A stretch of 64,000 nucleotides of DNA. It comes from Lantana camara (Eukaryota > Streptophyta > Magnoliopsida > Lamiales > Verbenaceae). Under the pieces are notes generated by a model that worked only from the letters and a program-made list of their open reading frames with translations, did not search any database and had not been told where the DNA came from. Of this stretch, positions 35,248-47,140 are shown one piece after another (the first letter of the stretch is position 1; the number at the start of each line of letters is the position of its first letter). The translations under genes and the position numbers were made by a program. The DNA is taken from the NCBI GenBank assembly GCA_037501455.1, contig CM074858.1, positions 17,038,501 to 17,102,500 on the forward strand. The letters run 5' to 3'.

Positions 35248-37470
35248 TTCAAAACACGTAGAGAATCACAGAATCTACAACCTAAATGGAAAAATAGAGA
35301 ACTAAGTAAGCATGCTGAACAATGATGATATACATGAGATTAGGTCTTTAATCTACGTAACTCCCATTATTTTTCAAAGATCTATAATTCCCAAAGATCT
35401 TAGAGGATACTTGTTATCCCAATGGGTACTAAGATCCTAAGCACTTAACCTTGAACCCACGACTCGTGGCCATTCTCAATTAAGCCTAAGGTAGGTACAA
35501 CTTACCAATTCCATCACTGCGGAATTCTTAGTAATGTTTTTGCATCACCTAACTTTCAATATGGACCCACGGCTCGTGCGACATCCATATTTACTTAGGC
35601 ATTCTAGACCCATCAATCATAAGATCATGATCAAAACTTAGTTCGAACGACCCACGGCTCGCAGCCATCGCCCTTGCTAAAATTGATCACGAAATATTGA
35701 TCATTTAAGATCAATTAGGAAACTAAGAACTAATAAGTTTCATATAGACACCCCACGACTCGTGGCCAGCATCTAGCTTCCCCTATTAAACTTAAATCCT
35801 ACTAATGGAATGCTAGGGATTTAATTCAAAGTTTGCACCTCAAATGAAACACCTATTTTCGAAAATTAGCTTAATATTTAATGGGAATTTTTTATGTAAC
35901 CGGAGAGTTATCCGGTTCGACCTAACCAACATATATGTTATCCAATTTAATTAGTCTTGATTAATGCAAGTACAACTTAAATGCATTTCACATAAGCACT
36001 TAGCAGATAACATGTCCTAGCATGATACTAACATGTGATGATCATGGGTTCTACCTATCTTATGCATGATATGTGGGAGCCACTCCACAATCACAAGTTC
36101 TAACATACATGCCACATAAAACAGTTTAAATCACATAAGGGAATTGGAAATAAAACGATGCCCTATCTATTACAATAATAGAAATCCTCTCTAACAATTT
36201 GAGAGGTCTTCACTTATGGCCTCCATCTTGTTACTTGTTATGTGGATCCATCTTACTCCATGGGTGCATTGTCTCCAAAATGAAAGAAAAAGACCTCACC
36301 ACCTATCTCTACTCTCAAATTACAATAAAAACAAAAAGACATAAAGTAATAAGGCTCAATCTTCATATTAGCCTTAGACAATTACACGGGACATACCCCG
36401 GCCTCAAAACAGTAATATGGAAAGCCACATAATAAACACATAACAGTACGCACATAAGTGGGGCATCGACCCCAATTGAAAAACGCAACTATGGGGCTCC
36501 AACCCTAATTTAAACTATTTATGTGCATAAATTAAAACCATACATAAGTCTAAACCCATGATCACCTAACATGCATCAATTGCAAGAATTTAAATTTAAC
36601 CAATAAATTAAAATTCTCGCTTTAAGCCCTAATAGCTTAAAACACGACTTAGATGCAATTCTTGTTCAAGAGCCTTTTCTATAAAACCCGAAAAACAATA
36701 AACTAATAAAATTCCAATTAATATCTGAAAATTAATAATTTTATTCCTTCAATATTTTTTAGAAAATAAAGTTCGTAATTTTCCCAGAAATCAAATCCGT
36801 TTTTTATTTCATAAAATCCCAATTTTAAAATTATTTTAAAATAAAACCAATTTTAACAAAACATGTTAAGAAATTAAATCGGGATTGGATTGGACTAAAC
36901 ACGAAAATCAAGATCACGAAACGAACGGCCTGGACTGACCACCCGCACGCCGCGCGACGTCGTGTGCTAGGCGCATGCGCCAGCACTTCGGGCAGCCGGC
37001 TGCAAGAGCTGCCAGCGCGCGCGACAGGCGCGTGCCCTACGCGCAACGGGTACAACAGCGGGCGTTCCGGGAGAGGCTCCCGCGCGGTTGCGGGAGGCGA
37101 GCAGGTATGCCTAGGCGCAGGCGAGCAGAAGCGGCGCGCGGGACTGCTGGACGAATGGGCGAGCGGGCCTAGGCGTGCTACGCCTTAGCACGTCTAGGCT
37201 CGCGTTTTCGTAAAGCAATTTCGTGTTTCGTATTTTAGTTCAAAAACCAATAACAATCCAGAAATTAAAAAAATAATTTAAATATATTTGATAAAAAATA
37301 ATTTCAATCAAATTTTCGAAAAGATTTTTACTCAGAAACTTTAGGAAAAATACAGTTTCGTATTTCAGGCTTTCTAAAAGAACTCAAGGATACTCAATTC
37401 GCATCTAAGCCTAAGAATTTCTACCAAATTTAGAATAATTGAGACGAATCAGAAATAGGCCTTGTAAGGT
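35248..37470 (-). other. copia-2 long 5' leader
   Basis: Non-coding region between PBS and gag, collinear with 6605-8861 in copia-1. It holds four copies of the CCCACGRCTCG-type word (35455-35775) and a GC-rich island (about 36920-37200) with one clear hairpin, CTCCCGC/GCGGGAG, near 37076-37095, plus the TGCTA/TAGCA hairpin near 37178-37195. Confidence 0.75.
35455..35775 (-). repeat. four spaced copies of leader word in copia-2
   Basis: Copies at about 35456, 35564, 35650 and 35753. Order and spacing match those at 6808-7128, with diverged tails (GTGGCCA, GTGCGACA, GCAGCCA, GTGGCCA). Confidence 0.75.
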
Positions 37471-37483
37471 GGCTTTGATACCA
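37471..37483 (-). other. copia-2 primer-binding site
   Basis: Minus strand TGGTATCAAAGCC, two bases from the LTR end. It is complementary to initiator Met tRNA with one mismatch to the canonical site. Confidence 0.9.
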
Positions 37484-37485
37484 CT

Positions 37486-39362
37486 TGTTGGAACAACGAA
37501 CAGAAACGCAGCGGGAATTTAAAAATTTTCCCAACTAAGCAAGGATCGAATCTTGCAAATCCTATTCCCAAATTCATAGAGATCAAGAAACTCACTTAAT
37601 TAGTAGCTTTCTTGACACGTTCTAGCTGCCCAAGAACGCTTTGTACGCTGCTTGATCCCCAAAAGCTCCTTCGAATCTTTCAAGATTTCACGATAGTAGC
37701 CCTCTAGAGAAATAGTCCACCAACCGCCACCACGATCCGAATAGGGAGGATGCTAGTTCTATATTCGGTGTTTAGGCTCTAGGGTTTAGTGTATAATTTA
37801 GAGAAGGAGAATTTGCTATCATCGTCCCATGGGGGTTCGAACCCCTCTCTTTATAAGGCTAGGGTTCGAACCCCTTATCCTTTGTGGAAAAGGATTCCAA
37901 ACTCCTTTTGGATAGGGATATCTTGCTTGGAGACCAAGTCTCTTACTTTGACCAAAAGTATCCTTTTAGATCAACTTGTCAAGCAAGAATAATATCTAAC
38001 TCTCTTAGATATTTTATTCTACTTTATTTATTAAAGAATAAATAACTTGAAGACTAATAATTAATTAATTCATAATTAATTATTTATTAGACCTTAATTC
38101 TCCAAATTAGGACTTTAATATTAATTCAAAATTAAATCAAAGTCCATTAAATAATTAACACATTAATTATTACACATATAAACACGGAACTACACGTGTT
38201 CCACGCGTGTGACTCACATATGTGGGCCCCACCATTCACTTCATGGTTTGATCAACTCGTTTAATCGATTCAAGCCTTAACCCACATGACTGGGTTGTTG
38301 TGTATGACCCTCTAGGTTCTTAATTCAATTAGCAGTGAGCCTAATTAATTAATTCCCTAATTAATTAATCAGTCCACAGATCAAACGACCATAGTCTAGC
38401 AATAGGTGTTTGACTCGATTCGACAGAACCTTTTAGTTATTGACATATGTGAGATACAATCCTCCTACGTCCCATCTCTCAATCAAGATCTAGGGAAATG
38501 GAATAATTAGAACCCAAACAATCTTGATCTTAATGTTAAGTGCATTTCATATCCATTTGATCTCAATCCAAGAAACCCTTTTTCTTGATGTCTTGATCCA
38601 CTGCCTTGGCCAAGGATTCCTAGATGGCATATGAATGACTTACACATAAGAGATTATCACCTTGCTAATGCAAGCGTAGGTCCTTTATTAATTCTCATAT
38701 ACTTTCATGTTCCACTTTTGCAGCCCCAGCATAAGCCTTGAATCAGTTGCCTAATGTGACACCCTTTAAAGCTTACACCTAAGACTACATAGTTAGCTCA
38801 TAAAGTATCAATGGAACCTCAAGTTTAAGGATCACTTAATCACATCAACGACTCGTGAGATATTTCCTAATCTGAAAGTTTCTATTTCCAGATATAGAAA
38901 CTTCCTTTCCCATCTAGGAATCTTCTCACACGGGACACCTCAGTGTACCTACTTAGAATAAGTACGTACCCCCGTGGATCGCGCACGTATCAACTATACA
39001 CTTTGCACCCCATGAAACAAGGTGGTCCTTCTTAAGGGTTTGATCACACGAGCAAGCCTCAAACGAGTCAGGTTGACACTCCCACTGTCTGTAGGACTCA
39101 TTGGCTTGGAGTGATTTCTAATCATGACTTATGTGATATAGGGCTCGTCTCATGAACCACTTCACCTAAATGGTTGATTCCTATAAGTCATATTGATTAG
39201 GGCAATTCTTATAGATGCTCAGTCAAAAGGAAACACACAATCAAACAAGAGCATATAAAGAAGTGTTGCCTCAATTCGTATTATTAAAAGATTATCTGTG
39301 ATTTACAAAGAAAAGTACTAAAGTTGACTATTACATCGACTTTCAGGGAACTAATCCTAACA
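37486..39362 (-). repeat. copia-2 5' LTR (right)
   Basis: 1877 bp, starting (element orientation) TGTTAGGATTAG at 39362 and ending CCAACA at 37486. One G-box survives (38193-38198) beside two mutated ones. A TATA-like CTTTATAAGG is at 37849-37858. Confidence 0.93.
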
Positions 39363-39692
39363 AAGAGTTAGTGGAAGTTTATGACTCCCAACTCATCTTA
39401 AACCGAACCCCAAGAGTAAGTTTGTAATGGATTCAAGTGGTGAAGGTTGAATCTCCTTTAGACCCCCTTATTGTACGAGTCCAGCTGAGCTACTCGCTTA
39501 ACACCGGATATAGTTTGAGGACAAGCCTTCTCTATAACAAGTCAAGACACCTGTTGCTTGAAGACCTTATTCGGACTAATCCCTATCGGCAAGTTGTGAA
39601 CCTCGCGTGGGATGAACACGAAGAAGTTATGCTTAGAGTCCAGAACTCGAGGCATCGGACCTGAGGACAGGTCTTTCTTAAGGGGGAGAGGT
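39363..39692 (+). mobile_element. gypsy-A internal 3' end and polypurine tract
   Basis: Resumes with TSD AAGAG. The reading at 39437-39664 (75 residues) has no clear domain, but AWDEHEE followed in another frame by EDRSFLRG resembles the worn chromodomain tail and C-terminus of chromovirus polyproteins. AAGGGGGAGAGGT at 39680-39692 is the polypurine tract directly before the 3' LTR. Confidence 0.6.
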
Positions 39693-40103
39693 TGTGATGC
39701 CCCGTGTTTTCAAGACTAATCAGGTATGATGTCACGGGTGAGGTCAGATCAAGTGCTATATGTTTTGATTATTTAATTAAGTGACTTGAGTGCTATTATG
39801 TGCTTAAATTATTTGATTGTATGATTTAATTATAATACATGAACTTGTCTTCGATTTATATTATTACTACGTACGTGTGAATTGCAATTTAATTCCCGAG
39901 CATGATCTATGTGCCTAATTTTATTCTAATTATTTTTTAATTGAAATCCTTGGACTCATTTCAACTTTGGAAATTAGACCCAATTGCCAACTTATCAAAC
40001 CTTGGGAACCTAATTGAAATACTTATATTATTGGAGGACCAAAGTGTAATTTCCCCTCTTTCTCTCCCTCTATTACACGATCAACCCCTCCCCCCCCCCT
40101 CTT
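39693..40103 (+). repeat. gypsy-A 3' LTR, first part
   Basis: Begins TGTGATGCCCCGTG as in the 5' LTR and aligns to 17160 of it. It is interrupted by element F at the poly-C tract; CTCTT at 40099-40103 is F's left TSD. Confidence 0.88.
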
Positions 40104-40222
40104 TGTAACAGCCCAAATCAGGGCCTGGATGAAAACAGTAAGTTAAGGGCATTGGTAAAGCGTTTATAGACCGTGATCCAACTTTTTGAATCATCATGCA
40201 TTGCATTCTTACATGAACTTTG
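40104..40222 (+). repeat. element F 5' LTR remnant
   Basis: 119 bp matching 40795-40913 with one difference. The breakpoint follows ACATGAACTTTG. Confidence 0.9.
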
Positions 40223-40860
40223 GGGATATTCTCGAGGAAAAGATTCAGATCATTCGCCAGAGAATAAAAGCTGCTAAGGACAGGCAGAAAAGTTATGCTA
40301 ATCGACGAAGAAGGGATTTGGAATTCGCAGTGGGCGAAAAGGTATTTCTAAAGGCATCGCCAAGGAAAGGATTTTCCCGAATTGGGAAAGGTGGAAAGTT
40401 AAACCCGAGATATGTTGGACCGTATGAGATACTGGAGAGAGTTGGGCCGACTGCTTATAGATTGGATTTGCCTATAGGTCTAACAGGAATCCACAACGTA
40501 TTTCATATATCTTGGCTTCGCAAGTGTTTCTCAGATGAGACAGAGGTTGTGCCGATAGAAGAGATACCGTTGGAACCGGATTTGACTTATGTTTTGAAGC
40601 CCGCTAAGATTCTAGATAGGAAGTTTCAAGAGCTGACGAATAGGAAAATTCCTTTGGTTAAAGTCCTTTGGAAGGGACATGAGACAGAAGAGGCAACCTG
40701 GGAGACAGAAGAGAAAATGCAGAAGTATCACCCCGAGTTATTTGCAGTTACAGCGGAAGAATCTGAGGACAGATTCTCTTTAAGGAGGGGTGATTGTAAC
40801 AGCCCAAAACAGGGCCTGGATGAAAACAGTAAGTTAAGGGCATTGGTAAAGCGTTTATAG
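40222..40860 (+). pseudogene. element F pol C-terminus: integrase tail and chromodomain
   Basis: In the frame that opens at 40186 inside the LTR remnant, chromovirus sequence starts with GDILEEKIQIIRQRIKAA. It includes the basic ANRRRRDLEFAVGEKV segment, the GPY/F module (YVGPYEILERVGPTAYRLDL), HNVFHISWLRK, and a chromodomain-like region: AKILDRKFQELTNRKIPLVK, then WKGHETEEATWE and YHPELF. The family's chromodomain directs integration to heterochromatin. The frame has no stop at the polypurine tract and runs 66 nt into the 3' LTR. Everything upstream (gag, protease, RT, most of integrase) is deleted, so the initiating ATG is accidental. The style suggests a Tekay/Del-type chromovirus, with moderate confidence. 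Confidence 0.93.
40782..40794 (+). other. element F polypurine tract
   Basis: AAGGAGGGGTGAT directly before the 3' LTR start. Confidence 0.85.
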
Positions 40861-42678
40861 ACCGTGATCCAACTTTTTGAATCATCATGCATTGCATTCT
40901 TACATGAACTTTGTGCTCGTATATGATCTGACATGTTTTAAGGGGGAATTCTTGACCTTTGACACAGTTTACTATTCATAACCCGAGCCACCTTGTTCAT
41001 ATTGCTACTCGAACCCTAGAGGTTCACCACACATGTTTCCCTATCGTTTGACCTTGTTTCCCAAGCTCAGAGAGTCTTTCTTGAACCATAAGGGTATTTT
41101 TGGAACTTACCAACCAAAGTTACTATTCATTTGAAAATGAGCTTTTGATTCTGATACCTTTCCTATCCAAGTTTATAGTTAAATCGACCCTCGAGTCGAG
41201 ACGAGTCTTTTGAAATCATTCTTGACTTGGAAATCTATTTTGAGCATTGATTTTATTGAAAATGTTTACGAAAACCTTAGTTCACTATTCCTTCTACGAA
41301 CGGTTTTCATTCGAAAAATGTTTTCTCTTCGGATTTGCATTACTTGAGCTATTTCAAGATTTTTGAGATGTTTTACAACTCTTGATTCAAACCCTAGCTC
41401 GAAATTTTGAAGCGTACGCTTGTACGTAAGAATTCACTATTCATTCTACGTTTTCAACTTTTTAACGGTAAAACGTTTTATAGTCGATATTGGATTCAAA
41501 ATGCTTCTCGATTTATTTCTTGAATTTTGGAAACATTCCGGACTTGAAAATCATTCTAGAAAGTCATTTTTCACTCGTGTTGAGTTTCGAGCTCAAAACT
41601 TTTATTCACTAAAACTAATGTATCTTTCAAACGGTAAATCCGATTTCGACGAATGAATATGCGTTTCGAAGCTAATTTTTGTCCGGACGGAATGGTTATA
41701 CTTCCAGCCACTTAACTCCACGTTTTGGCAGTGAAATTACCGAAATACCCCCAGCAGTCCCATTTTTAGCTTCATATGCCTAAAGCTTCCAAGAGAAGTT
41801 ATTCCATTTTTGCTCTCCTACCCTTACCTCAAGTTTATTTCCAATGTGAGGGGCTTCCCAACACCTATAAATATCCCCCTCATGCCATTAGAATCCTTGC
41901 TCAATGTTGTGTTAACAACTCCCTTTCTTCCTCTCCCTCTCCCCCTCTTTGCCGTCACTCCCCCCCCTTGACTCTAGGTTAGTTGTTCTATTTTTTATGC
42001 TTTAGTTTATGTTATGTTTTAGTTTAGTTTATGTTTTTATGTTATGGTATGTTTATATTATGTTTAGGTTGGGTCTTAGGGTCTTCCCTAAGCCATATAG
42101 GATTTTATTTTATGCATTTATTATATAGTTTTCATGATATGTTTGAATATATGTTTATATGTTTTAATTGTTTAGTATATGCTTGAATATGTTATGAATT
42201 GCCCTAGTATATGCTATGATCATGTGATATGGTTGTTATATTATGAGAATTGATGCCTAATTATAGAATTTGAATTATGTTCATGCATGCTAGCTAATGG
42301 AATAGTGATTTACAATTAATTATGTCACAACTTGTTACATGTTGATATTGAATTTAATTGTTACATGTTACATGCCTAAGGTTCATGATATGATATGATA
42401 TATGTTGTGACATGTTGTCACATTGTTATATGATTCTTGAATTATGAATTGAGCTTATGATATAATATGGATTAATGGATTAGAGCCTTGATCATATGTT
42501 ATACACTTTAATAGTGTCACATGTTATAACCTAAGATAGAATAGTGTTTCATAACTTGATCTTATGCCTTAATTGGATCTCTTAACCACAGGTTATACCT
42601 TTAACCTAGATCACGCTTGGTTATATTAACATGAACTTGAAACTATAGGTTATAATCAAGATCATAATTTAATTAGGG

Positions 42679-42734
42679 GGTGTGTGTGTGTGCATGCCGT
42701 GTGTGTGGGTGTGTACATGCATGGTGTGTGTGTG

Positions 42735-42765
<31 letters not shown>

Positions 42766-42766
42766 T
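42679..42766 (+). repeat. TG microsatellite with interruptions
   Basis: Mostly (TG)n, broken by CATGC-type units. Confidence 0.95.
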
Positions 42767-43510
42767 AGTAAGGGTTTGACCCGACCCTTTGACCCGACGT
42801 GTGAATAGTAATCTTGAATAGTACTTTTGAATAGTGCTTTTGAATAGTAAAAATGAAATAAAACTTGTGCTTTCTTAATAGACATTTGCACCTAGGGTTT
42901 CCATATCCAGGGTCTAAAATGTGTTTTCTTTCGTGGACTTGTTTCTTAACTTAAGGTTTGCGATAGGATTCATAATTTGACTAAAGCTTACTCGGTTATA
43001 GTAAGATCATAGTCTCACGTTAAGAGTAACTTACTTTAACGTATTCCTTTGTGTGTTACCTTTCTTGAATACCTTAAATGGTATTACTCTCTTGTGTTAC
43101 ATGTTCTTTACATGTTCCTTGTTCATTTTTTCATGCATTTCATTTGCATCTTGGTTAGTAGTGGGTCTTAGTTCTTAAGCTCACTCTAGTACACCACATA
43201 CAGCAGTTAAAGTTGAGCACTGGAATCCCCAGGGCACCGCGTAATCTGTCTACCTACCTTTTGTTACTATTAGGTGAGGTGAAGTTATAAATGTTTTTCC
43301 AACTGGAACCACGATTATACTATCGTATCATATGTTTTGAAATTCAAAGTTAAACCTCGTTTTGAACTATCCCTTTTATCGGGACATTCTTTTGAAAGGA
43401 TCATTCATACTTTAATAGTATACCTTGATCTACAGCACATGTTTTCCAAAGTTCTGCATTCTTTTTCAAAGACAGTTACATGTTCTGCATATGTTTTCAA
43501 AGTACAGTTT

Positions 43511-43626
43511 CATATGTTTTACAGACAGAATCATATGTTTTACAGACAGAATCACATGTTTTACAAACAACATCACATGTTTTACAGACAGCATCATATG
43601 TTTACAGACAGTTTCACATGTTGTTG
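43511..43626 (+). repeat. 21-bp tandem repeat, about 5.5 copies
   Basis: Units such as CATATGTTTTACAGACAGAAT, directly adjacent with no spacers and one or two changes per unit. Confidence 0.9.
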
Positions 43627-44857
43627 TTAGCACACTGGAGTGGTACTCTGGTCACTGTTAATCTTGAAATGCAAGCATACAGCTTACAGTTTGGGCCCGG
43701 CGGTTATGTGTGGAGGTGATGTTCGGGAGGTGTGCGCCAACGACATCACCAATACCAGCCGCCACAATTAGACAATTGACACCGACTTTTAACAAGAGGT
43801 TTGTTAAATCAGGACAATCTGTCTGGGAACGGACAGCAAATCTGTTCCCATTACATGTTTACAGGTCACCTAGGCTAGCTACCCGAAGTGACAACTGGTG
43901 GAGGATGGTGCATGTTTGTATGTGTTAGTGGGGTATTATTGACCTTGGTCTGATACTCTACTGTGTGTGGAGTTATTGTTGACCTCGGTCCGATACTCTA
44001 CGAAATCATGTTTTCTGGAGTAAGGATGGAGAAGCCTAGCTTGCGGGCAAAATTCTGTTTCATATAAGATGGTTCATATTTGGAAAAGTTCACTTTACCC
44101 GTATCCCGTTTTATGAAAGAACTATGAACCATCTACAGCATGTGTGTGCGCGTGTGATAGCATTCATGAAAAGAGTTTTGAAACTCGTATCCTTTTACAG
44201 CATTGCATTCAAACAGTTTTATCAATCGAACTTGTTTCAAGTTCTTCTTTAAAGCTTTGCATTATCAGTTTTGAACTACACTTCAAGTTCTTTATCATTC
44301 AGTACTTTCTTTTAAGTATTCCCTCACTTAGTCCTTTTGACTAATACCTCTTCTGTTTTCTTGCCTTGTGGTTTCAGGTCTTGCAGCCGCAGTCTAGAGG
44401 TATCTTGAAGCTCTAGATTGTCATTTTTGTTTCAGTCAGGACTTAGTATTACTTTCTTTTGTGTCCTGCTTATGTTTTATGGCTGCATCACTTTATATTT
44501 CTGAATACTTGAGTATCTTTGTTATACTCTTCCTGCTACTCTGTTACCGATATTTGAACTCTGCTATATCGGTACTTATATGTGAATTTCTTATATGTTC
44601 TGATATGCCGAGTCTCTTTTACACGATCAATATGTTCTTGCTTGTTACATGGCATCACGCACATGTTTTGAAAAGTCTTAAAATACTCTGATTTTCCGCT
44701 GCATAGCCACATCGTTATACATGTATAGTTCTGAGATAGACATCCGTTTGCTGGAGTATTTCTTGAGTGATGGCTCACACCATTACTTGAGAGGTGCTTC
44801 AGTGCGGGGGTTGAGACGCCGCTCTCCTCATGTTCCAGTACGGGTGGGGGCGTTACA

Positions 44858-45029
44858 CTCTTCATTCTTCTTCCTTCATTTTCTCCTAGCAACAAGGGTT
44901 TCCAAATTCTTCTCCTTTCTCCATTTGATCAATTCAAGCAAGCAAACACGGAGACAAGAGGATTTCTTCAAGTCTTGGTCGAAGAATTCAAGCTTCAACC
45001 ATTCCTTCCTCTTCTCCTCCTTCTTTTCC

Positions 45030-45060
<31 letters not shown>

Positions 45061-47140
45061 GGTTGGAAGCATGAGTTTTGATGATTTCTTGCTCCTAAAT
45101 GCTTAAATACATGTTTATTATTTGTATCTGTAAGTTATTTTGGTTGGGATGTTGTTTTGGGGTGATTTTGTAACCATCCCTTGGAGCTACATCTATTCCC
45201 CTGCTTATTTTTCGGACAGAACGTACCCAAACGGGCGTTTGGGCACCCCGTTCATTTACCAGACGCCCGTTTAGCAAGCCACTGTCTTACCCGAGCACTT
45301 CAAACGCCCGTTTCTACTTTCAGTTCATTTTTCAAACGGCCGTTTACCCCCTCAAACATGCTCCGATTGACCTTAATTTTTAACCACATAAACCTTTTGA
45401 AGTCTAGAGTATTCCCTTAGAATCATCTCAATATCCTTTCTGGTTTCCGAGATATAATCGATCGATTTTGGTGTCGTCACTTCACCGAAAATCTGAATTC
45501 ATCCAACTTTGGGCCTACGCCATTTTCACATAACTTTGAACCACGTTTCCAGTCATATATCATTGGAAAGGCATATTTGTCTAGTTTAATATCCAAAAAA
45601 CAAAACTTAATTTTAATTTCTCAAACTCAAGATATTTCCATTTTCCTACAGCTTATGTGTTTCTGAAATCTGTCAACTTTTGCTAAACTTTGTCGAAACC
45701 CATTTTATCGTTTTTCTTTCACCTCTTTAACCTCTTATGTGTCGTAAATGCATATTATACATGTATAATTGATTATTATCTTGTTAATTATACTCCTTTA
45801 TCCTTAATTCTCGAAATTGATTGTTTAATTTCCTAGTTAATTTGAATTGAATCCGTTTGATTGAATGGTTTATATACGTGACCTCCTTAAGAGTTATTGT
45901 AAATTTTATATGCTAGATGAATGTTATACATGATACATATATGTCCATGGATTGATAATTAGTTATTGAGTAATTGTTGCTATGTTATGAATTCGTTTCA
46001 TTTGTTTACTTACGTGGGACAATAATGGTGCACATAAACACTATCATGACATAGCATATCATTTTATAATTCTCACCCACATGTTATATCATTTCATCTT
46101 TATTTCACGACACCTCATGTCAATGCCATGCGTCTTGTTATTGGGGAAATTATGCACATCGATCATGCACTTGTTATTGGGCCCTAGGGAAATGTATGAA
46201 TGGAGGCTGGTTCGGCATCGGGCCGACGTATAGCTAAACCATTGCACAAAGTACCCTTTGAGAATCTCTCACGCGACCGTGTCGTGTGGAAGGCGAGTTA
46301 TTCTTGAGCCGATGTTGTTATACCCCATCGAAGGAGCAGGTAAGAGTCATGAGCCCCCATCTCGATATTATATGTAATGGTTCGGGTCTGTAGGCCCGAC
46401 CATCATAGAGGGAGAAGGTTGGAACTATTGTTGTAATTATGATAATGATTATTATTATAGATATTTCATGTTATGTGACTTGCATGCATTATTAAGTATT
46501 TCATGATCACGTATTCATAGGTATTAAGTCATGTTTATTGTACACGGTCGAAGTTTGGTTGGAGATTATACACGCTCACTCGCTGAGCCACAATGATTAT
46601 GATTATGGATTATGAACTTAATGAGTTTAATATGAATTAGCCATAAAGTCTAAGCATCGCTTGGTCATTTTCTTACCCTTCGAGGGAACTACTTTTAAAT
46701 CAAACTTTGTTCAGGATTTATGGTTTGCATGTGCATGTTTTGTATATATATGTATCGCTCCTACTCACCCAGTCTTCTAGAGACTGATCCCTCTTTCCAC
46801 TCTTCCAGTTCTTACAGGTTTTGCTAGGCGGGAGTCGAGTCCTGATATTATTTTGAGTCACACTTCTGCACTCGAGTCACATTTATATTTTTACGTTTCA
46901 ATTGTATCATCTTATCTAATTGGGCCTACGTGCCAAATTATGTTTTATGATTATTATTGAATAATTATTCGGGATAGGTTGCATGTTAGATTTAATTTAT
47001 GTTATGATATGAATTGGGTTTGTAGCCATTATTGAAATTCATGTTTAATTATTGATTCCGCAACATGTTTTGGCATTGTGATTTAATTGGTACAGGGTTA
47101 TATTCTGCCTAGCCAGGGTCATTTTTATTTGTCACCCGTT
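44858..47140 (+). repeat. gypsy-A 3' LTR, second part (truncated)
   Basis: Resumes with TSD CTCTT and aligns with the 5' LTR from 17166. A (TA)n run at about 45033-45060, the palindrome array at 45226-45345, and a deletion of about 310 bp near 46138 (removing the exon-like block) distinguish it. It stops at 47140 (CACCCGTT), about 95 bp short of the LTR end. Confidence 0.88.
45226..45345 (+). repeat. palindrome array in gypsy-A 3' LTR
   Basis: CCCAAACGGGCGTTTGGG (45226-45243, two central mismatches), AAACGCCCGTTT-like copies near 45262-45275 and 45301-45313, and the perfect AAACGGCCGTTT at 45334-45345. Worn equivalents are at 17565-17690 in the 5' LTR. Confidence 0.75.

Larger units (their letters stand above)
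23093..39362 (-). mobile_element. copia-2: full-length Ty1/copia element split by solo LTRs
   Basis: Bounded by LTRs 23093-24989 and 37486-39362 with perfect TSD AAGAG (23088-23092 and 39363-39367). The polyprotein is on the minus strand: gag at 34429-35247, protease at 27975-28048, integrase 27006-27395, reverse transcriptase 25918-26498 and RNase H 25006-25899. Solo LTR-D (with E inside) sits between the gag zinc knuckle and the protease. Without them the element would be about 9.9 kb. The LTRs differ by roughly 4-7% in stretches compared by eye, so it is older than copia-1. Frameshifts and stops make it inactive. Confidence 0.95.
40104..44857 (+). mobile_element. element F: deleted chromovirus (Ty3/gypsy)
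   Basis: A 4754-bp insertion with ends TGTAACAGCCC and GGCGTTACA and perfect TSD CTCTT (40099-40103 and 44858-44862). Only the first ~119 bp of the 5' LTR, the last ~570 bp of pol and the whole 3' LTR remain. One deletion joined LTR position ~119 to the integrase C-terminus. The 5' fragment differs from the 3' LTR at one position in 119, so it is young. It sits in the 3' LTR of gypsy-A. Confidence 0.92.
40795..44857 (+). repeat. element F 3' LTR
   Basis: A 4063-bp LTR, TGTAACAGCC...GCGTTACA. It contains a TG-rich microsatellite (42679-42766), a 21-bp tandem repeat (43511-43626), a donor-like TTAG|GTGAGG near 43272, a 37-bp imperfect tandem duplication near 43930-44000, and an acceptor-like GTGGTTTCAG|GT near 44378 after CTAATACC. 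It thus shares the intron-like layout of the other long LTRs. The several short ORFs inside are not credible genes. Confidence 0.9.
16754..47140 (+). mobile_element. gypsy-A: chromovirus-like Ty3/gypsy element carrying two nested insertions
   Basis: Plus-strand element with 5' LTR 16754-19879, PBS 19888, remaining internal DNA 19900-23092 and 39363-39692, polypurine tract 39680-39692, and a 3' LTR from 39693 that is truncated at 47140. Without its insertions (copia-2 and element F) only about 3.5 kb of internal DNA remains, far less than a full chromovirus. No reverse transcriptase or integrase is recognisable. The last codons before the polypurine tract resemble the chromovirus polyprotein end (EDRSFL in one frame). 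The left target 5-mer would be TCTCC, but the right side is deleted. An Argonaute-like fragment lies inside. Confidence 0.85.

Noticed and set aside
42673..42891. His/Thr-rich ORF
   Set aside because: Translation of the TG microsatellite.
43511..43626. Possible CRISPR-like or coding repeat (three overlapping ORFs with repeated YVLQTESHVLQT-like text)
   Set aside because: Units are contiguous 21-mers without unique spacers, inside a chromovirus LTR. The peptide repeats are just the DNA repeat translated in three frames.
44721..45074. 117-codon ORF
   Set aside because: Spans the junction between element F and the gypsy-A LTR; chimeric and without domain resemblance.
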